Source: Juglans regia
Lineage: Eukaryota > Streptophyta > Magnoliopsida > Fagales > Juglandaceae
Assembly: GCF_001411555.2 (NCBI RefSeq)
Contig: NC_049910.1
Span: forward strand, 28,739,150 to 28,803,149
Length of the DNA stretch: 64,000 nucleotides
Reading direction: 5' to 3'
Positions 1 to 11,325 of the stretch are shown here, in pieces; position 1 is the stretch's first letter; each line of letters begins with the position of its first letter. A program made the translations under genes and the position numbers. The notes under the pieces are model-generated. The model saw only the letters and a list, made by a program, of their open reading frames with translations. It ran no database searches and had not been told where the DNA came from.

Positions 1-700
1 GATAACAAGGCCTCTTTGCCTGGGGGTTTCTTGTGTATCAATGTCTTCTGCATATTTTATTTTCATATCTTATTTATAATTATCAGTATGGTTCTTATTG
101 AAATTTATTGAAATCTCATAGTAGTAGCCTCACAATGGTTTCATTCCTAGGAGTCGTAGACTTTATTGCAAATGCAAGAGATTAAAACAAGTATGAGCAA
201 GGAAGTACAACCCAACCCGAGTGAGGGCCTATCCCCATTTTTAGTCAAACTTGTAATTATGTATTTGTCTTAGATTCTAGAGATTGGGTGAACGACGTAT
301 GGGATGTAATGGTTTGACTAACCTAGAATTTCTAATGGGCTACATTGACTTATGGATCTTTAAGATGATGTATTGATGATTCTACATTCTCTTGTACTCA
401 TATTTATTATATTGTACCATACGTTTTCCTTCCGTTGTGAAATTTTACTCCCTTGTGTGATGAATACAGAAGTACAGACACAAACCTTTACACGATGAGG
501 AATGTGTTCGAGGCCCCTAGAGAATCCAATATGGCCATGGCCTTCGCATCAATAAGAACACTGCGTAGGTCCAAATTTTACAAGTTCATCCTAGAGTTAG
601 TAAGCAGGAACCTCCTCAACATTTGGAGACCGAGATTGTACCCGATTCCACACCCCTGGTTGTGAATTTGAAGGGCTATAGATAATTGTGGAGAAAGGCG
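1..700. other. Intergenic sequence, no gene recognised
   Basis: I see no domain, terminal repeat or tandem structure here. A 70-codon open frame at 453-665 has no recognisable motif and is probably chance. This stretch may be the continuation of the decayed Tat-type element to its right, whose pol genes would lie to the left on the plus strand. Confidence 0.4.
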
Positions 701-3700
701 GGATACATTGTTCCTAGATTCTTGGAGGGTGGAGTCGGGCACACTAGCTCACTGTGAGACCATTGTCAACTTCCCCCGCAGTGCCTCATTAGACTCATCC
801 AACCACATATAACCACCATCGACCAAGATGAGCTCCACCTAGATGCTCTTTTGTCGGCCGATGAGTTCTTTTAGCTCACCCTGCTCAATGTCGAGATCAT
901 TACAGAGCTTTATTCGTGACTATTGTCCTACTGCAAACATCTTGGAGTAACTCACGCAGCTATCTTTCTCTACCTCGGTAGGTTTCAATGCCTCCTCCAG
1001 CGTAGCCCAAAATTCGTCATTAACTTGGCGCTTGGCAGCCACTTCATCATTCAAAGATATTATGGCTTGACCAGCCTCCTATTCTCAGCCAAGGCTTGCT
1101 TCAAATCCCCTAGAGCCCTCACCTCATCTATGAAGACTTCACAAAGGCCAACGATCACCACATCTTAGACATCTCATCCTTTAGCATGGTGACTTCGACC
1201 TTCTACACCTGAGACTAGCTACCGAAATAGAGATAGGCCTCCTTCCACTATTTCATTTCCTCTGCCACCTCAAACATGACATGTAATGCCCCTTCCATGT
1301 ACAAATGGTGGACTGAACTTTATCCTTAAATCTACATTGGCACTAGGCGACCCGCTAAGCTAGAGACAACAGACCTTGTGAAGAATGCATAATCAAGTCT
1401 AAACAGTTAACGTACACGAAAACCCACGATTGAGTAATGTAATTACATAATGGGGCTAGTAATTCACTATGCTCCTGAGTAATCTTAGTGACAAATGGGT
1501 CAGACGTAACACCCGTACCCAGAGGGTCAAGAAGTTAGTTCTTGTCTCGTATAATCATAAGTCAACAATCCAAAATGTTCTTTAAATAACAAAGAACCCA
1601 CTCTATAGCTCGTAAAACTCTTTATTTCAAAATGAGACTTTTCTTCGAAACTAAGGTCCAAGTATAAACATAAACAAGAAAAGAACTCCACAAGTCTCAA
1701 ATAATGCACTATAATCTCAATATACTAACATAATAAAAAATTGAATTCTTTAATAAAAATTCCAATGGTCCCTTGTACCCTTTGGCACTTATTCAAAATT
1801 GGTAACCCACTTGTGCCTCTAACGCACTTATTTCTCTACACTCAAATAGTCTCACCCATGCTTCCTATTCCTGATCTTCAAATGGCACCTTAGAGTTAAC
1901 TAAAAAATATTAGAGATAAGGAGTGAGTTTATTAACAACACAGTAAGCAACAATCCTATACTAGTGTGTAAATGTGAGCCATTTACAAAATGCCTAAGAC
2001 AAACAGTTATCAAATAGTTGAAATATTTCCAAAAACATCTTATTCCAATGATCATTATATACATATATACCAAAAAGACCTTCAGTGCAAGTAAACTTAA
2101 CCACATCAAAGATAAAACAGATGCCAAGTTTCATCAACCTCAAGTTTGAGCAGAGGGGACGGTAGACGATCTAGGATAAAGACCAAGGGGCAAGGTGAGG
2201 GACCTTAAGGAACGTCTTCAAGAAGAGGCATCCTTGGAGGACATTCAGTAGAGAAAGGCATGCCCTAAGCGACAAGGGCACATCATAAGGAGACTTCAGG
2301 CGTAGATTGGGGGGAACCACATTTTGGCAAGCAAAGCTCTTTGGAATAACTTCACCCTCAAGGATGACTAGGTAGTAAGTTTCACCAAGCTCTGAGTCAA
2401 ATACCCCTGGGAGAGAGGAAGACCCTCAAAGAATATCCTCAAGAGTAGACACCTGCAAACGACCTCAGCGAAGGAGGGCGAGCCTCTAGAGAACAAAAGT
2501 ATGTTGTAAGGAAACTTGACCCATGGATCTAGGGGGAACCGTATTTGTGTGCGACAACCCTTCCAGAATGACTTCGTTCTTATCGATGTCCATGGCATCA
2601 TGTCGGGCGGTAGGATTAGAATCCTTGGATACCCCTCGGAAAGGGTTGTGGAACCTGAAATCATGTCTCTTGTGAGGGTTTCTTTTCCTTTAACGGAAGC
2701 ACTTGCACTCAGTAGAACATCCCAAGTTGGGGTCCCAGCCTGCTCTTCTTGAGTAGATGGGTTGATGTGAGCTCCGACTCGCTTCATCGCACTATCGACA
2801 GTGTTTTAGCCACATCTTTCCTCTCTTGTTTCTATCACCTTCACAAAGTTACTAGAAGCCAGTGTTGAAGGGGACGTTGATGGGAGTCTCTTGAGAGGAG
2901 GATCCAAGGAAAGTGTCGAGGGCAGTGCCAAAAAAGTTAGAGTCCAGGAGAAAATCCAATTCTTGGGCCCTCAGCTAACCACGTTTACTAGGCAGTCGAC
3001 ATGCAATGAAGGTGAGGTTTGCCTGGTCTATTGACCACCTTTGGAGGTGGGGGTGTCATATGAGGGAAGGATGACATGCCTCTCTCAGGAAGAGCGAGGT
3101 CAGCATGTGTACGGGGACCATGTCATCGTTCGGCTTTCTTAGTGCAAGGCCTCTTCCCTTTCAGGATTGAAGATGAAAGGGCCGACCCTTTATGGTCACA
3201 GGCTAGCCCAGTGCCAAAGGGCATGAGGTCGAGCAACCTATGACATGTGATTGGTCTAGCAAGACAAGAAACCATTAACATTCTCTTGAGTAAGGACGAC
3301 CTTGGAGATGACTGAAATCAGGATTCTATTTAACCCACTCATATACACATTGGCCGTCTGGGACTGAACACCAAGAAGCCATGACCGACAACTCACGATG
3401 GGAGGCCACGCCAAAGGGATATCCCAACCTTCCTCGAACATGATGAAGAATTTTCAGTCCCAATTCTTGAGGTGGGAATATCGAGACTCCTAGTGGATAA
3501 CTTGATAACTAGTGTGCAAGTGAAAGATGAATTAATTGCCATCATGCCTTCTCACACAGTGAGTGTGGAAGAATCCACAAGTGGTCAAGTCTAGATTCTC
3601 AATTCTAGCAGTTTCAAGAGCTCACCTCTGCACCACATAGCAAGACAAGAGGATTCTCCAGGCATTGGGTAAAAGCTGAGTTGGAGCATTGCCCAAATAG

Positions 3701-3977
3701 TCTAAAATGTCATGAAAGTGGCGGCAAAAGGGAAGCCTCTACCCCATCTAGAACATGTCGATGTAGAGATAATCGGGACTAACTATACAGTCAAAAGAGT
3801 CGAGAAGACTTTCCTCACTGAGCCAGGGATGCCAAACAATTCCCTCACGGATTTCAACTTTGATTAGGAAGTTGTTGCTACCCACCGACTCCGCTCAAAA
3901 GCAAAAGGTTTAGAGGACCCTAGAACACGAGGCTCTTTTGATGTTCGATACGAATGAGAAGCATTTCATGGAGACAT
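700..3977 (-). pseudogene. Decayed Tat-lineage antisense ORF (putative gypsy type transposon domain)
   Basis: Read on the minus strand from an ATG at about 3977, the frame is broken by many stops and shifts. Around 3730-3640 it encodes DILDYLGNAPTQL followed by PNAWRILLSC. This matches the block LDFLGLAPTQL...WRVL of the ORF at 13748 and FDYLGLDPSQL...AWRV of the ORF at 35365. The family is the plant domain called putative gypsy type transposon (PF04195-like). The part at 1250-700 has the charged, Leu/Glu-rich character of a coiled coil, as expected for the C-terminus. In Tat/Ogre-type Ty3/gypsy elements such ORFs lie antisense between integrase and the 3' LTR, so the parent element would be on the plus strand with pol to the left of the window. 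The family call is good; exact limits are not. A section at about 1505-2130 beginning TAACACCCGTACCC may be a later LTR-type insertion. Confidence 0.55.
2280..2600 (-). repeat. Internal direct duplication within antisense ORF remnant
   Basis: Two related segments lie about 219 bp apart. One contains AGGAGACTTCAGG followed by GGGGGGAACCACATTT (from about 2288). The other contains AGGAAACTTGACC followed by AGGGGGAACCGTATTT (from about 2507). Similar words surround both. The spacing is a multiple of three (73 codons), so the ancestral protein may have carried a repeated module of that size. Confidence 0.45.
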
Positions 3978-4062
3978 CTAGGTGAAGAAGTGTGAAAGCT
4001 TGAAGGCAGAAAATGAGAGGAATAACCAAACATGGAGATAACTCAAAACAAGAAAAAGATGT

Positions 4063-4080
4063 AAAGAAGAAGAAGGGGAG
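4063..4080 (+). promoter_or_regulatory. Polypurine tract before 3' LTR
   Basis: An all-purine run, AAAGAAGAAGAAGGGGAG, sits directly before a TG that could start an LTR. Polypurine tracts prime plus-strand DNA synthesis in LTR retrotransposons. Its position after the start of the antisense ORF is as expected for the 3' end of a Tat element. Confidence 0.4.
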
Positions 4081-4787
4081 TGATGATTATGGGGAGACAA
4101 AATGGCTAAGAATGCAAAAGTTAAAGGCAAGAAAAGGTGCCACATGTTGAAAAGAGAAGAGCACGCCGAGCAATTCCCATATTCTACATTGGATGAGGAG
4201 ACATGCCAGGCATGCTATCTAGTCTTGCCCTACACGACAGGTCAGTGAGTGAAGGCGTAGATCGCACATAATATAGAAAAAGGACATGTGTATAGAGAAA
4301 CGTATGAAATTTAAAATGAGTAAATTCTAAAGAAGGAAAATTCTCACTGGCACACATTCGGCAAGAATTTACGGGATGACTGCTAGGAAAAATACACAAT
4401 GTGGGTGAGGAAAGAGCTTCATATGAATAATGAGAAAACTCGAGTGCACAGCTAGGAGGATAATGAGCGACTAAAGATAGTCACAAGGAATCCACATGAG
4501 ATGAAGCGACTAAAGGATAAACTTAATGGAATGCGCTATATGATCTTATGGATTGAATCCTGGAATCATACTTGAGCTGATTCCTCCCTGATCTAATATT
4601 TCTAAAACCATGATTTGCAGAGATAAATTTGAACGGGATACTCACGCCAAGATGGCACTATTAACAGCAGAATCATGCTCCGAAGAAATATTATCGAATC
4701 AGGTCCCCATAATCGAGCTCTCAAAAGAATTATATCATACTAAGCTTCTCAATCTCTATAAATCGGTCACTAGGTGCATTCTAGGCA

Positions 4788-4825
<38 letters not shown>

Positions 4826-4965
4826 AGATCTATATTATCAATAAAAGGAATTATCTTTCTAATTTAAACATCAGAGGTATCCTCCACTAGTTTCTTCGAG
4901 ACTTTGTTCTTGTTGTTGGTTGCTAAGCACATGGAAGGCATTGCTGGAAATTGCATCAACACAAC
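4081..4965 (+). mobile_element. Probable 3' LTR of Tat-lineage element
   Basis: The segment starts with TG after a polypurine tract. It carries a TATA-like box CTATAAAT at 4756-4763 and, about 110 bp later, the words CATCAGAGGTATCCTCC. These resemble the R/U5 words GCACCGGAGGTGTCCTCC at 29491 and AATCAGAGGTGTCTCCC at 35763. Such ATCGGAGG-type words near a TATA box are typical of plant gypsy LTRs. The right boundary is uncertain, and I found no partner LTR because the left part lies outside the window. Confidence 0.4.
4791..4823. repeat. (CT)n microsatellite
   Basis: Sixteen uninterrupted CT dinucleotides lie just downstream of the TATA-like box of the LTR. Pyrimidine microsatellites of this kind are common in plant 5' leaders. 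Confidence 0.95.
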
Positions 4966-6700
4966 TCCTTTAAAAAAGTGTTGAACACTTGGGACCCACA
5001 TGAAAAATCTACTTTCATATGGTGGATCCTTTTTTTTCATTTTTTAATAGACAAGACTTACACATTTTAAAATTTTATATAATATTATTCAGAAAGAAAA
5101 ATAATAAACCAGATTACCATTTGCCAGAATTTATGTTATTCACAAATTGTTATATATATATATATATATATATTTATACCATATGCTTTTTATTGATTTT
5201 TTACTGCCTCTAGTTTTATACAATTTTAATTAAATAAAATTAATTCAAAATAGAATAAAATTAAAATACGTGACTTAAAAATAATTAAAATATTAAATAG
5301 AAACATTAACCGAAATATATATATAAATATTTATATATATATATATATATTACATTGTTGAAATATTATAATACTGAAGTAAAAATTAAACCTTAAAAAA
5401 ATAGCCAACACAAAATATATTAATTACTTTGAATAATCAATCACAAATATATTCTTTATAAATAAAAACTAAATTAAAAACTAAGGTCTTATTATTATTA
5501 TTATTTTCCTATTAAATTTTATTTCATTTTATGTTATTTTGCTAAATAAGTTTTTCTCCTTGTTTATTAATTTAAATGAATATATTATTGAACCATTAAT
5601 TTCATATTCCTTCTTATCGCTAAGCAAAGTCATTGGCTCACGTCCCTCTTTTTATTTTTTTTGTGTTGTATTTGTTTATTTAGGATAATTATTGAAAACT
5701 CTCACTGTATTAAATCCTGAATGTTATAACACTATTTATTATAGGATAATGCTTAATCCACATGTGAAAGCCACCGAAAGCAGCTACCGATTTTATTTTT
5801 TATTTTTTTACTTAGTGATTAATGAAGTCTTTTTAAATGATATTGTAAATTTTTTTAAAAAAATATATTTAAAGATATAAAAAATATATAACAAAAAATA
5901 AATACATTTACTCTCTTCAAAGGCCATATTGGGTTGTCTGGAGACCTAACAGTGTCCTTGTTTTTATTTCTTTTCTAATAGCAACTGCACATGTGAATCT
6001 TCAAGAATATTTATTAAATTCAATCCCTTATTGCTTGTCGTGGTCAATATTTTTTTTTTCTTTTGTGTTGTTTCTTAAATGTTTTAAATTTCTTGAAATA
6101 TTTTTTAAAATTTTTAAAATATAAATTTATTAAAAAATAATTCTTTAATTATTAAAAAAAAAAAGGTAAAAACAATGGATGAATCATGAGAATTATCGAT
6201 TGCCACTCACAGCAGTAACTCCAAACTCATTTTCTTATTTTTTAGACCCAAGATAAAATATATATTTTATTTTATTTCATTATTAAAATTTTTTTAAATT
6301 TTTATATAAAAAATAATTTAATTTTTAAATATTAAAATATAATATTTTAAATTTCCATCTCATTCCAAACTGTCATGCTTAGAATCACTCTGTACGGAGA
6401 GGTGCTCTCTTACGGCCAATACACATAACGTCAAAACGTCGGTGAAACTTTACTGTGATGACTACTTTTCCAGCGAAAAAGCATTCTGCCATTCGACTGT
6501 TGCCAGTAGGCAATTGATGCTGACCCTTTTGTGGCAAGTAGGTCCCTCCGTCTGAAAAAGTTTCCCCTTCCAATAATTTTTTCTTTTCTCTCGTGAGCCA
6601 TCTTGATTATTTTTCACGACAGGTTTTGTGGTTAGGTTACTTATTTTTCTAATTGTATATCTAAATTTATTGAACGTGATTATTGTGATACTTAATTTTT
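4966..6700. other. AT-rich non-coding region
   Basis: No gene is visible. The stretch is strongly AT-rich, with (TA)n tracts at 5151-5173 and about 5327-5350. A less AT-rich island at 6360-6600 has no recognisable coding motif; its 62-codon minus-strand frame has no domain I know. Confidence 0.6.
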
Positions 6701-7110
6701 ATAAATAAAATAAACTAATTTTATAAATATTTTATAATTATTTGAGAATGTTATAAATAAAATATATTTTTATTTAATATTTTTAATAAAATTTAATTTT
6801 ATAAAAATATTATCATCTTATAATATTATTATGAATTATATTATAAAAACAAATTGGTCATTTTTTATTAAAAAATTATTAATACTTATTTATATAAAAT
6901 AAAAATCATTATAAATACTATACAATCATTTCTAACACCAACATCTATCTTATTTTCAATAACTTAAAATTATTTCATCTCACTTTAAATTTAAACACAC
7001 CAATTTTTAAAAATTATCTGAATTCAACTCAACATATAAATTTTATTATTATTTAAAAATTATCTCAACTTATCTAAATCAGATTCGGAGATCATCTCAA
7101 TTTATCTGAA
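6700..7110. repeat. AT-rich dispersed repeat, copy A
   Basis: This segment shares an ordered set of words with 7670-8090. They include ATTATCATCTTATAATAT, then AACTATATTATAA-type sequence, then CTCAACTCAA- and ATCTCA-rich tails. The order is conserved, so the two are copies of one AT-rich element, probably a degenerate MITE. Related tails (ATCTCATCTCA, TCTCAACTCAA) recur at 9445-9650 and 26740-27070. Confidence 0.5.
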
Positions 7111-7160
7111 GAGGCACTTGAAAGTTGAAACTCTCTCATGAAATTTTATGGGTCATGTTA

Positions 7161-7529
7161 TAGCCTCCGCTAGGGGCTTTCGTTGGGATTAATATATATT
7201 TTTCTACGTGTATTTTTTTAATTTATTTTTTATATAGATATTTTTTACATTTTTAAATATTTTTAAAAAATAAAATAAATTTAAAATATTATTAAAAAAC
7301 ACTTCCTTAATCGAAAAGTAAAAAAAAATTTATTAAATAATGCTTCTTAATCACGAAGTAGAATAAAAAATAATTTTTATTCTACTTCGTGATTAAAAAA
7401 ATATTTTTAATAATATTAAAATCTTTATTTCATTTTTTTAAAATATTTAAAATTATTAAAAATATCTATATAAAAACAAAATTAAAAAAAAAAAACACAT
7501 ATAAAAAAATACTAAAATCCAGGGAGCTA
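7161..7529. mobile_element. Fold-back miniature element
   Basis: The sequence is one long inverted repeat. The centre has two perfect 23-bp arms at 7347-7369 and 7374-7396, separated by four bases and containing ATCACGAAGTAGAAT and its complement. Further out, TATATAGATATTTTT on the left pairs with AAAAATATCTATATA on the right. The outermost words TAGCCTCCGCTAGG and CCAGGGAGCTA are also roughly complementary. No coding capacity. An 87-codon part of the open frame beginning at 7389 is only this hairpin arm. A clear target duplication was not found. Confidence 0.7.
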
Positions 7530-7669
7530 CAAGCGAAACATCAGTTTCCAAATTTTAAATACGACAAAACTATGTCAGGGCTTTTCAGAAGACTGAAGAC
7601 CAGTGGTTTCACTGCATTCGACACTGTTTTTTTCGAAAGGGCTGAAGGCTTCAAGGACAATAATTCTAA

Positions 7670-8090
7670 GCACAATATTTTTATAAAAAAATATTTTATC
7701 AATATAAAAAATAGTTATTTAATAAATTTGAAAATAATTAATATTTTTATTTGATATTTTATAAAATAATTTGATTAGAAAAAAAAATTATCATCTTATA
7801 ATATTTTTATCAACTATATTATAACAAATAAAAATTAGGTAAGGAATTTATAAATTATTATTATTTATTTATAAATATATTTATAAATAAAACTAAATCA
7901 TTACAAACACTATATAATAATTTGTGAGATCTACATTTATCTATTTCAAAAAGTTAAAATTATCTTATTTCACTTCTAATCTAAAGATACAAAATTTTTA
8001 AAAACTATCTCATTTATTTCAACTCAATAATTTCATTATTATTGATTAATTATATTTTAATTTTCAACTCATTTCATATTGACCAAACGG
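7670..8090. repeat. AT-rich dispersed repeat, copy B
   Basis: Second copy of the AT-rich element described at 6700-7110, in the same orientation. It carries ATTATCATCTTATAATAT at about 7789 and a CATTTATTTCAACTCAA-type tail. No coding capacity. Confidence 0.5.
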
Positions 8091-8824
8091 AACCATAGCA
8101 AAGACGCGTCTATACATATTGCGTAGAATTATTTATGTGATGGCAATACATAACCATTTTTTTAATATTATTTTATTTTAATTTCCACGCAGATACTATC
8201 AACCAAACTTGACAGAGAAGTTTTTATCAGCCGGCCTCGTTCATTGTGTAATTAATTAAACTTTTTGAATATAAAAGCATAAAGAAAGTAAAATCTCATT
8301 TTTTTTCAATTTTTTCAATTTTTTTTATTTATATTTTTTTATCATTTTAAAACATTTAAAAAAAAATCAATATACCAATAATTCTTCAAGCTTTAAAAAA
8401 GGGATATTGATCAGAAGAAGTCACTTTTATTTAAGAAAATATAAAGAGTAATATTACATATCATTACACTCTCATTTTATTATATATATATATGAATTTC
8501 AAATATGCACAGTATTAGTGTAAATGAATATTTTTCTTTTTCTTTTCACTTTTTAGTATTTTTTAAATATTTTTAATTATAAAAAAATAAAAAAATAAAA
8601 AATTACTAATAATCACATCCTTACTTATTAAAAAATAAATAAAAATAAATAAGTGAGCACATTTTAATATTTGAGATTCCTAACATCATTTTCCTTTCCG
8701 TATAACATATGCCCTCCTGTAAAACGTAGGTGTGCATGTGATTGTGTCCCACTGATTCTCGTGGTACGAGGCACTCGATGTTTCTTTGTCGTTCTTTATT
8801 ATAATAAAAAAGGGAAACGCTTTA

Positions 8825-9430
8825 GAACCATTCGATTTCTTAAATTTTTCTTTAAATTTTAGTTAAAAATGATACTCTCTATAATTTTATCTTAAATTTT
8901 ATTTATTTTTAAAAAACCTTTTACATCTCATTTTCTATCATTTTTTTATTCTATTAAAATAATATTTTTCTATTATTTCTTTATTACTTTTTTTTCTCAC
9001 TTCCATTTTCAAACTTAGCTACTTAATATTTTTTCTTATATTTTGAACTATTATTATAGTGAATATTTTAAACAAAAATTTAAATTATTTTTTTAAGGGT
9101 TTAATAATATTTTTAAAATTATTATTTTTATACTTTAGTAATTATTTAAATTATTTTTAAAAATATTATTTAAAAGTACAATAAATATGAGTATAAGAGA
9201 AAATGTAGTTGATTAAAAAAAGAATTTATTTTATTTATTTGAATAAAATATTAATAAAAAATCATTTAGGAGATGAATAGTGATTCCCTATATTTAAGAA
9301 ATCACTGTTCATTTCCTAAATCAAAATTCTGAAATAGAGAATGGGATGGGAGGAGGATTTTAAGCTTTTTCCTAAATTATTCCCTATAATTTAGGGATAA
9401 TAGTAGTATGAGGAATGGGATGGGATGCTC
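8825..9430. mobile_element. PIF/Harbinger-type MITE (deletion derivative)
   Basis: This 606-bp element is flanked by TTA on both sides (8822-8824 and 9431-9433), the target duplication of PIF/Harbinger. Its right end, read inward, is GAGCATCCCATCCCATTC. Its left 170 bp match the inner side of the right end of the full-length element at 48742-54408, sharing CTACATCTCATTYTCTATCA-type and CTATTATTTCTTTATTAC words in order. Its right 190 bp match that element's left end, sharing ACTATTATCCCTAAA and CCTCCCATCCCATTC. Both ends therefore derive from the same family with the coding part removed. The left terminus (GAACCATTCG) has drifted. Confidence 0.8.
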
Positions 9431-9433
9431 TTA

Positions 9434-10207
9434 GAAGACTGGTTTGTTCTTATTTCATTTTATTTGAACTAAATATTATAATTTTTTTAAAAATTTTAAT
9501 ATAATATAAAATAAAATAAATAATTTAATTTTTTTAATCTTAAAATAAAAATAATATTAAAAAAATATATTTTATCAATATTTTATTTAATTTTTTAATT
9601 TAATTTCAACTTATCATATTTTATCTCATCTATAAAAGTAAATGAGATTTAAATTGATTCTCGATGACTATTTTTATTTTTTTGTAAATATTTTTAAAAG
9701 AATTTCTAATTTTTATTTTAAAAATAAATATTTAATGAGTTTAAAGAAGTATTTGAAAAAATAAAAGAAAAAGACAAATCTTTTTGCCTACGGTGGCTCT
9801 TTCGGTGCTGCTCCCAATGTTGAGGTAGGAGCAGCACCACCCTAACAAAAATGTTAGATTCCTCGAATGTTGGTTAGTTCGATAAATTTTATTTTTTATT
9901 TTTTTACTTTGTCATTATAAAAGTATATTTTTAATGATATGATTTTTTTTTAAATATTTAAAACTATAAAAAAATTATAAAAAAAAAAAACATTTTTATT
10001 CTTATCAGGAGGTTCTCGTGCTACATCCTCGGCACTGCTCTTGTTATAATGCATGGTTTAAGAATTTTATTTACTTTTATTCTTGTTCTTTAATTAAATG
10101 CAGCTGGAGACGTTGCTAATTTAAGTATATAATACTATATTGCAAAGATTCTTGGATCAAAAATCCTTAATCGTACCAAGAAACTTTCCATTTTGTTCAT
10201 ATCGTAG
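9434..10207. other. AT-rich non-coding region with a MITE-like inverted segment
   Basis: No gene. At 9800-9835 there is a local inverted repeat built from GGTGCTGCTCC and GGAGCAGCACC. A second set of related words (GCTCTTG, GGCACTGCTC) occurs near 10030, so 9790-10045 may be another degenerate miniature element. The remainder is AT-rich filler, including an ATCTCATCTATAAAAG tail at about 9625. Confidence 0.4.
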
Positions 10208-10347
10208 CACTATAAGAAAAATAAATATTTATGATAAATTATTTGTGACGATAAAGATTATATATAATAAAAATAGATTAATTTTGACAGAAAATTATCA
10301 TTTTTGTTAAAAATAATTGATGATAAATAAATAATTTTCTTATAATG
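10208..10347. mobile_element. CACTA-like miniature element
   Basis: This 140-bp element begins CACTATAAGAAAAATAAAT and ends ATTTTCTTATAATG, an imperfect terminal inverted repeat of the CACTA (En/Spm) kind. Just inside, TTTATGATAAATTATT is roughly repeated in inverse near the right end. The flanking trinucleotides are TAG and TAA, so the usual 3-bp duplication is present only with one mismatch. Non-coding. Confidence 0.65.
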
Positions 10348-10520
10348 TAAATCATATCGATCACCATCGTTGTATCTTATATTGTTTGCAAAAGTTCTAA
10401 GATAAACTTGTATTTGTTTTAACATTTGTTGTTAAGTAATAATAAAATTCAACTTGTATTTTTATTATTAATTGAAAGCGCCTTACGTGCGTTTGCGTGA
10501 GCGTGTGTGAGAGTTGCTTC

Positions 10521-10533
10521 CTATATATATAGA
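10521..10533 (+). promoter_or_regulatory. TATA-type promoter box for the DUF247 gene
   Basis: CTATATATATAG is followed within 30-40 bp by a less AT-rich, CT-containing leader that looks like a plant 5'UTR. It is the best core-promoter candidate upstream of the coding region at 11524. Inferred from sequence only. Confidence 0.4.
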
Positions 10534-10786
10534 AAGAAAGAAAGCATCAGTACTCAGGTTATCAAGGGGGCAACAAAGCAGATCTGATTTGCATTTACGA
10601 GGCGGTATCGATCAACACCATTTCCCTTTCCGTTAACGTCGGCAGTACGGAAGCTTTCACAGTTTTTCATACGAGCCGCAGGTCCAATCATCTCTTCCTC
10701 TCACTCTGTACGTTGTTTCTACCATTAATCTCTCTCAGTTTCTTTGCCTTCCTTGCGCGCAGTCATTTAAGAGGAAGTTTTAACTA

Positions 10787-11325
10787 GGGGTGCTATCCGC
10801 ATGGTTCGGGGCAGAGACACCCCCCTCTCCACCTCCCATCCCGTATCATGCGGGTGTTGGGGGTTTTTTTCCCGCCCCCGGGAGGTGGAGGTGGGGGAAA
10901 AATTCCCATCCGCCCCGCCCCCTGCCATTATGTTAAAAAAAAAAAATTTTTAGTTTAAAAATATTTTTTTAGATCAAAATTATAATATAATTTAAATAAT
11001 AAATTAAAATTTATAAATATAAAAAAATTTTAAATTCATTAGAGTTAGATTTTGGATTGATTTAGCCTCCTTAAGTCCCACATTGTTTAAGGATGTCTAT
11101 TGTATTGCCTTGGCCTCATATATAAAGATTGGCCTAAGAGGCCAAAACAATCTAATGACTTGAACATAATTTTAAGTCTTTTATAAATTGTGTATATCTA
11201 TATACAATATATTTATTTAATATATATAAATAAATTTTTTTTTTTAATGTGAGGCGGGGCGGGGCGGGGCCCCGCTGGGGTCATCTCGCCCCCCGCCCCC
11301 GCTATGCCCTCTTTATGTGGGGGAA
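10787..11325. mobile_element. hAT-like non-autonomous insertion with GC-rich ends
   Basis: An AT-rich core is bracketed by unusual GC-rich ends. The left end starts TAGGGGTGCTATCCGC and runs into C- and G-tracts up to about 10920. The right end has a GGGGC pentamer repeated at 11254-11270, followed by GCTATGCCCTCTTTA. The outer words GGGGTGCTATC and GCTATGCCCT are roughly inverse, as in plant hAT elements that start TAGGG. I could not find a convincing 8-bp duplication, so the boundaries are approximate. Confidence 0.5.
11074..11126 (+). promoter_or_regulatory. snRNA-type USE plus TATA arrangement inside the insertion
   Basis: AGTCCCACATTG at 11074-11085 resembles the plant snRNA upstream sequence element (RTCCCACATCG) with one change. 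TATATAAA lies at 11119-11126, 33 bp further on. That spacing is close to the four-helical-turn distance described for Pol II-type plant snRNA promoters. The sequence where a transcript should begin matches no U1, U2, U4, U5 or U6 start that I recognise, so this may be a promoter-like repeat only. Confidence 0.3.

Noticed and set aside
453..665. 70-codon plus-strand open frame
   Set aside because: No recognisable domain and not supported by neighbouring structure; consistent with chance.
7389..7754. 121-codon Lys/Ile/Asn-rich frame
   Set aside because: It begins inside the arm of the fold-back element, and its composition follows from AT-rich DNA.
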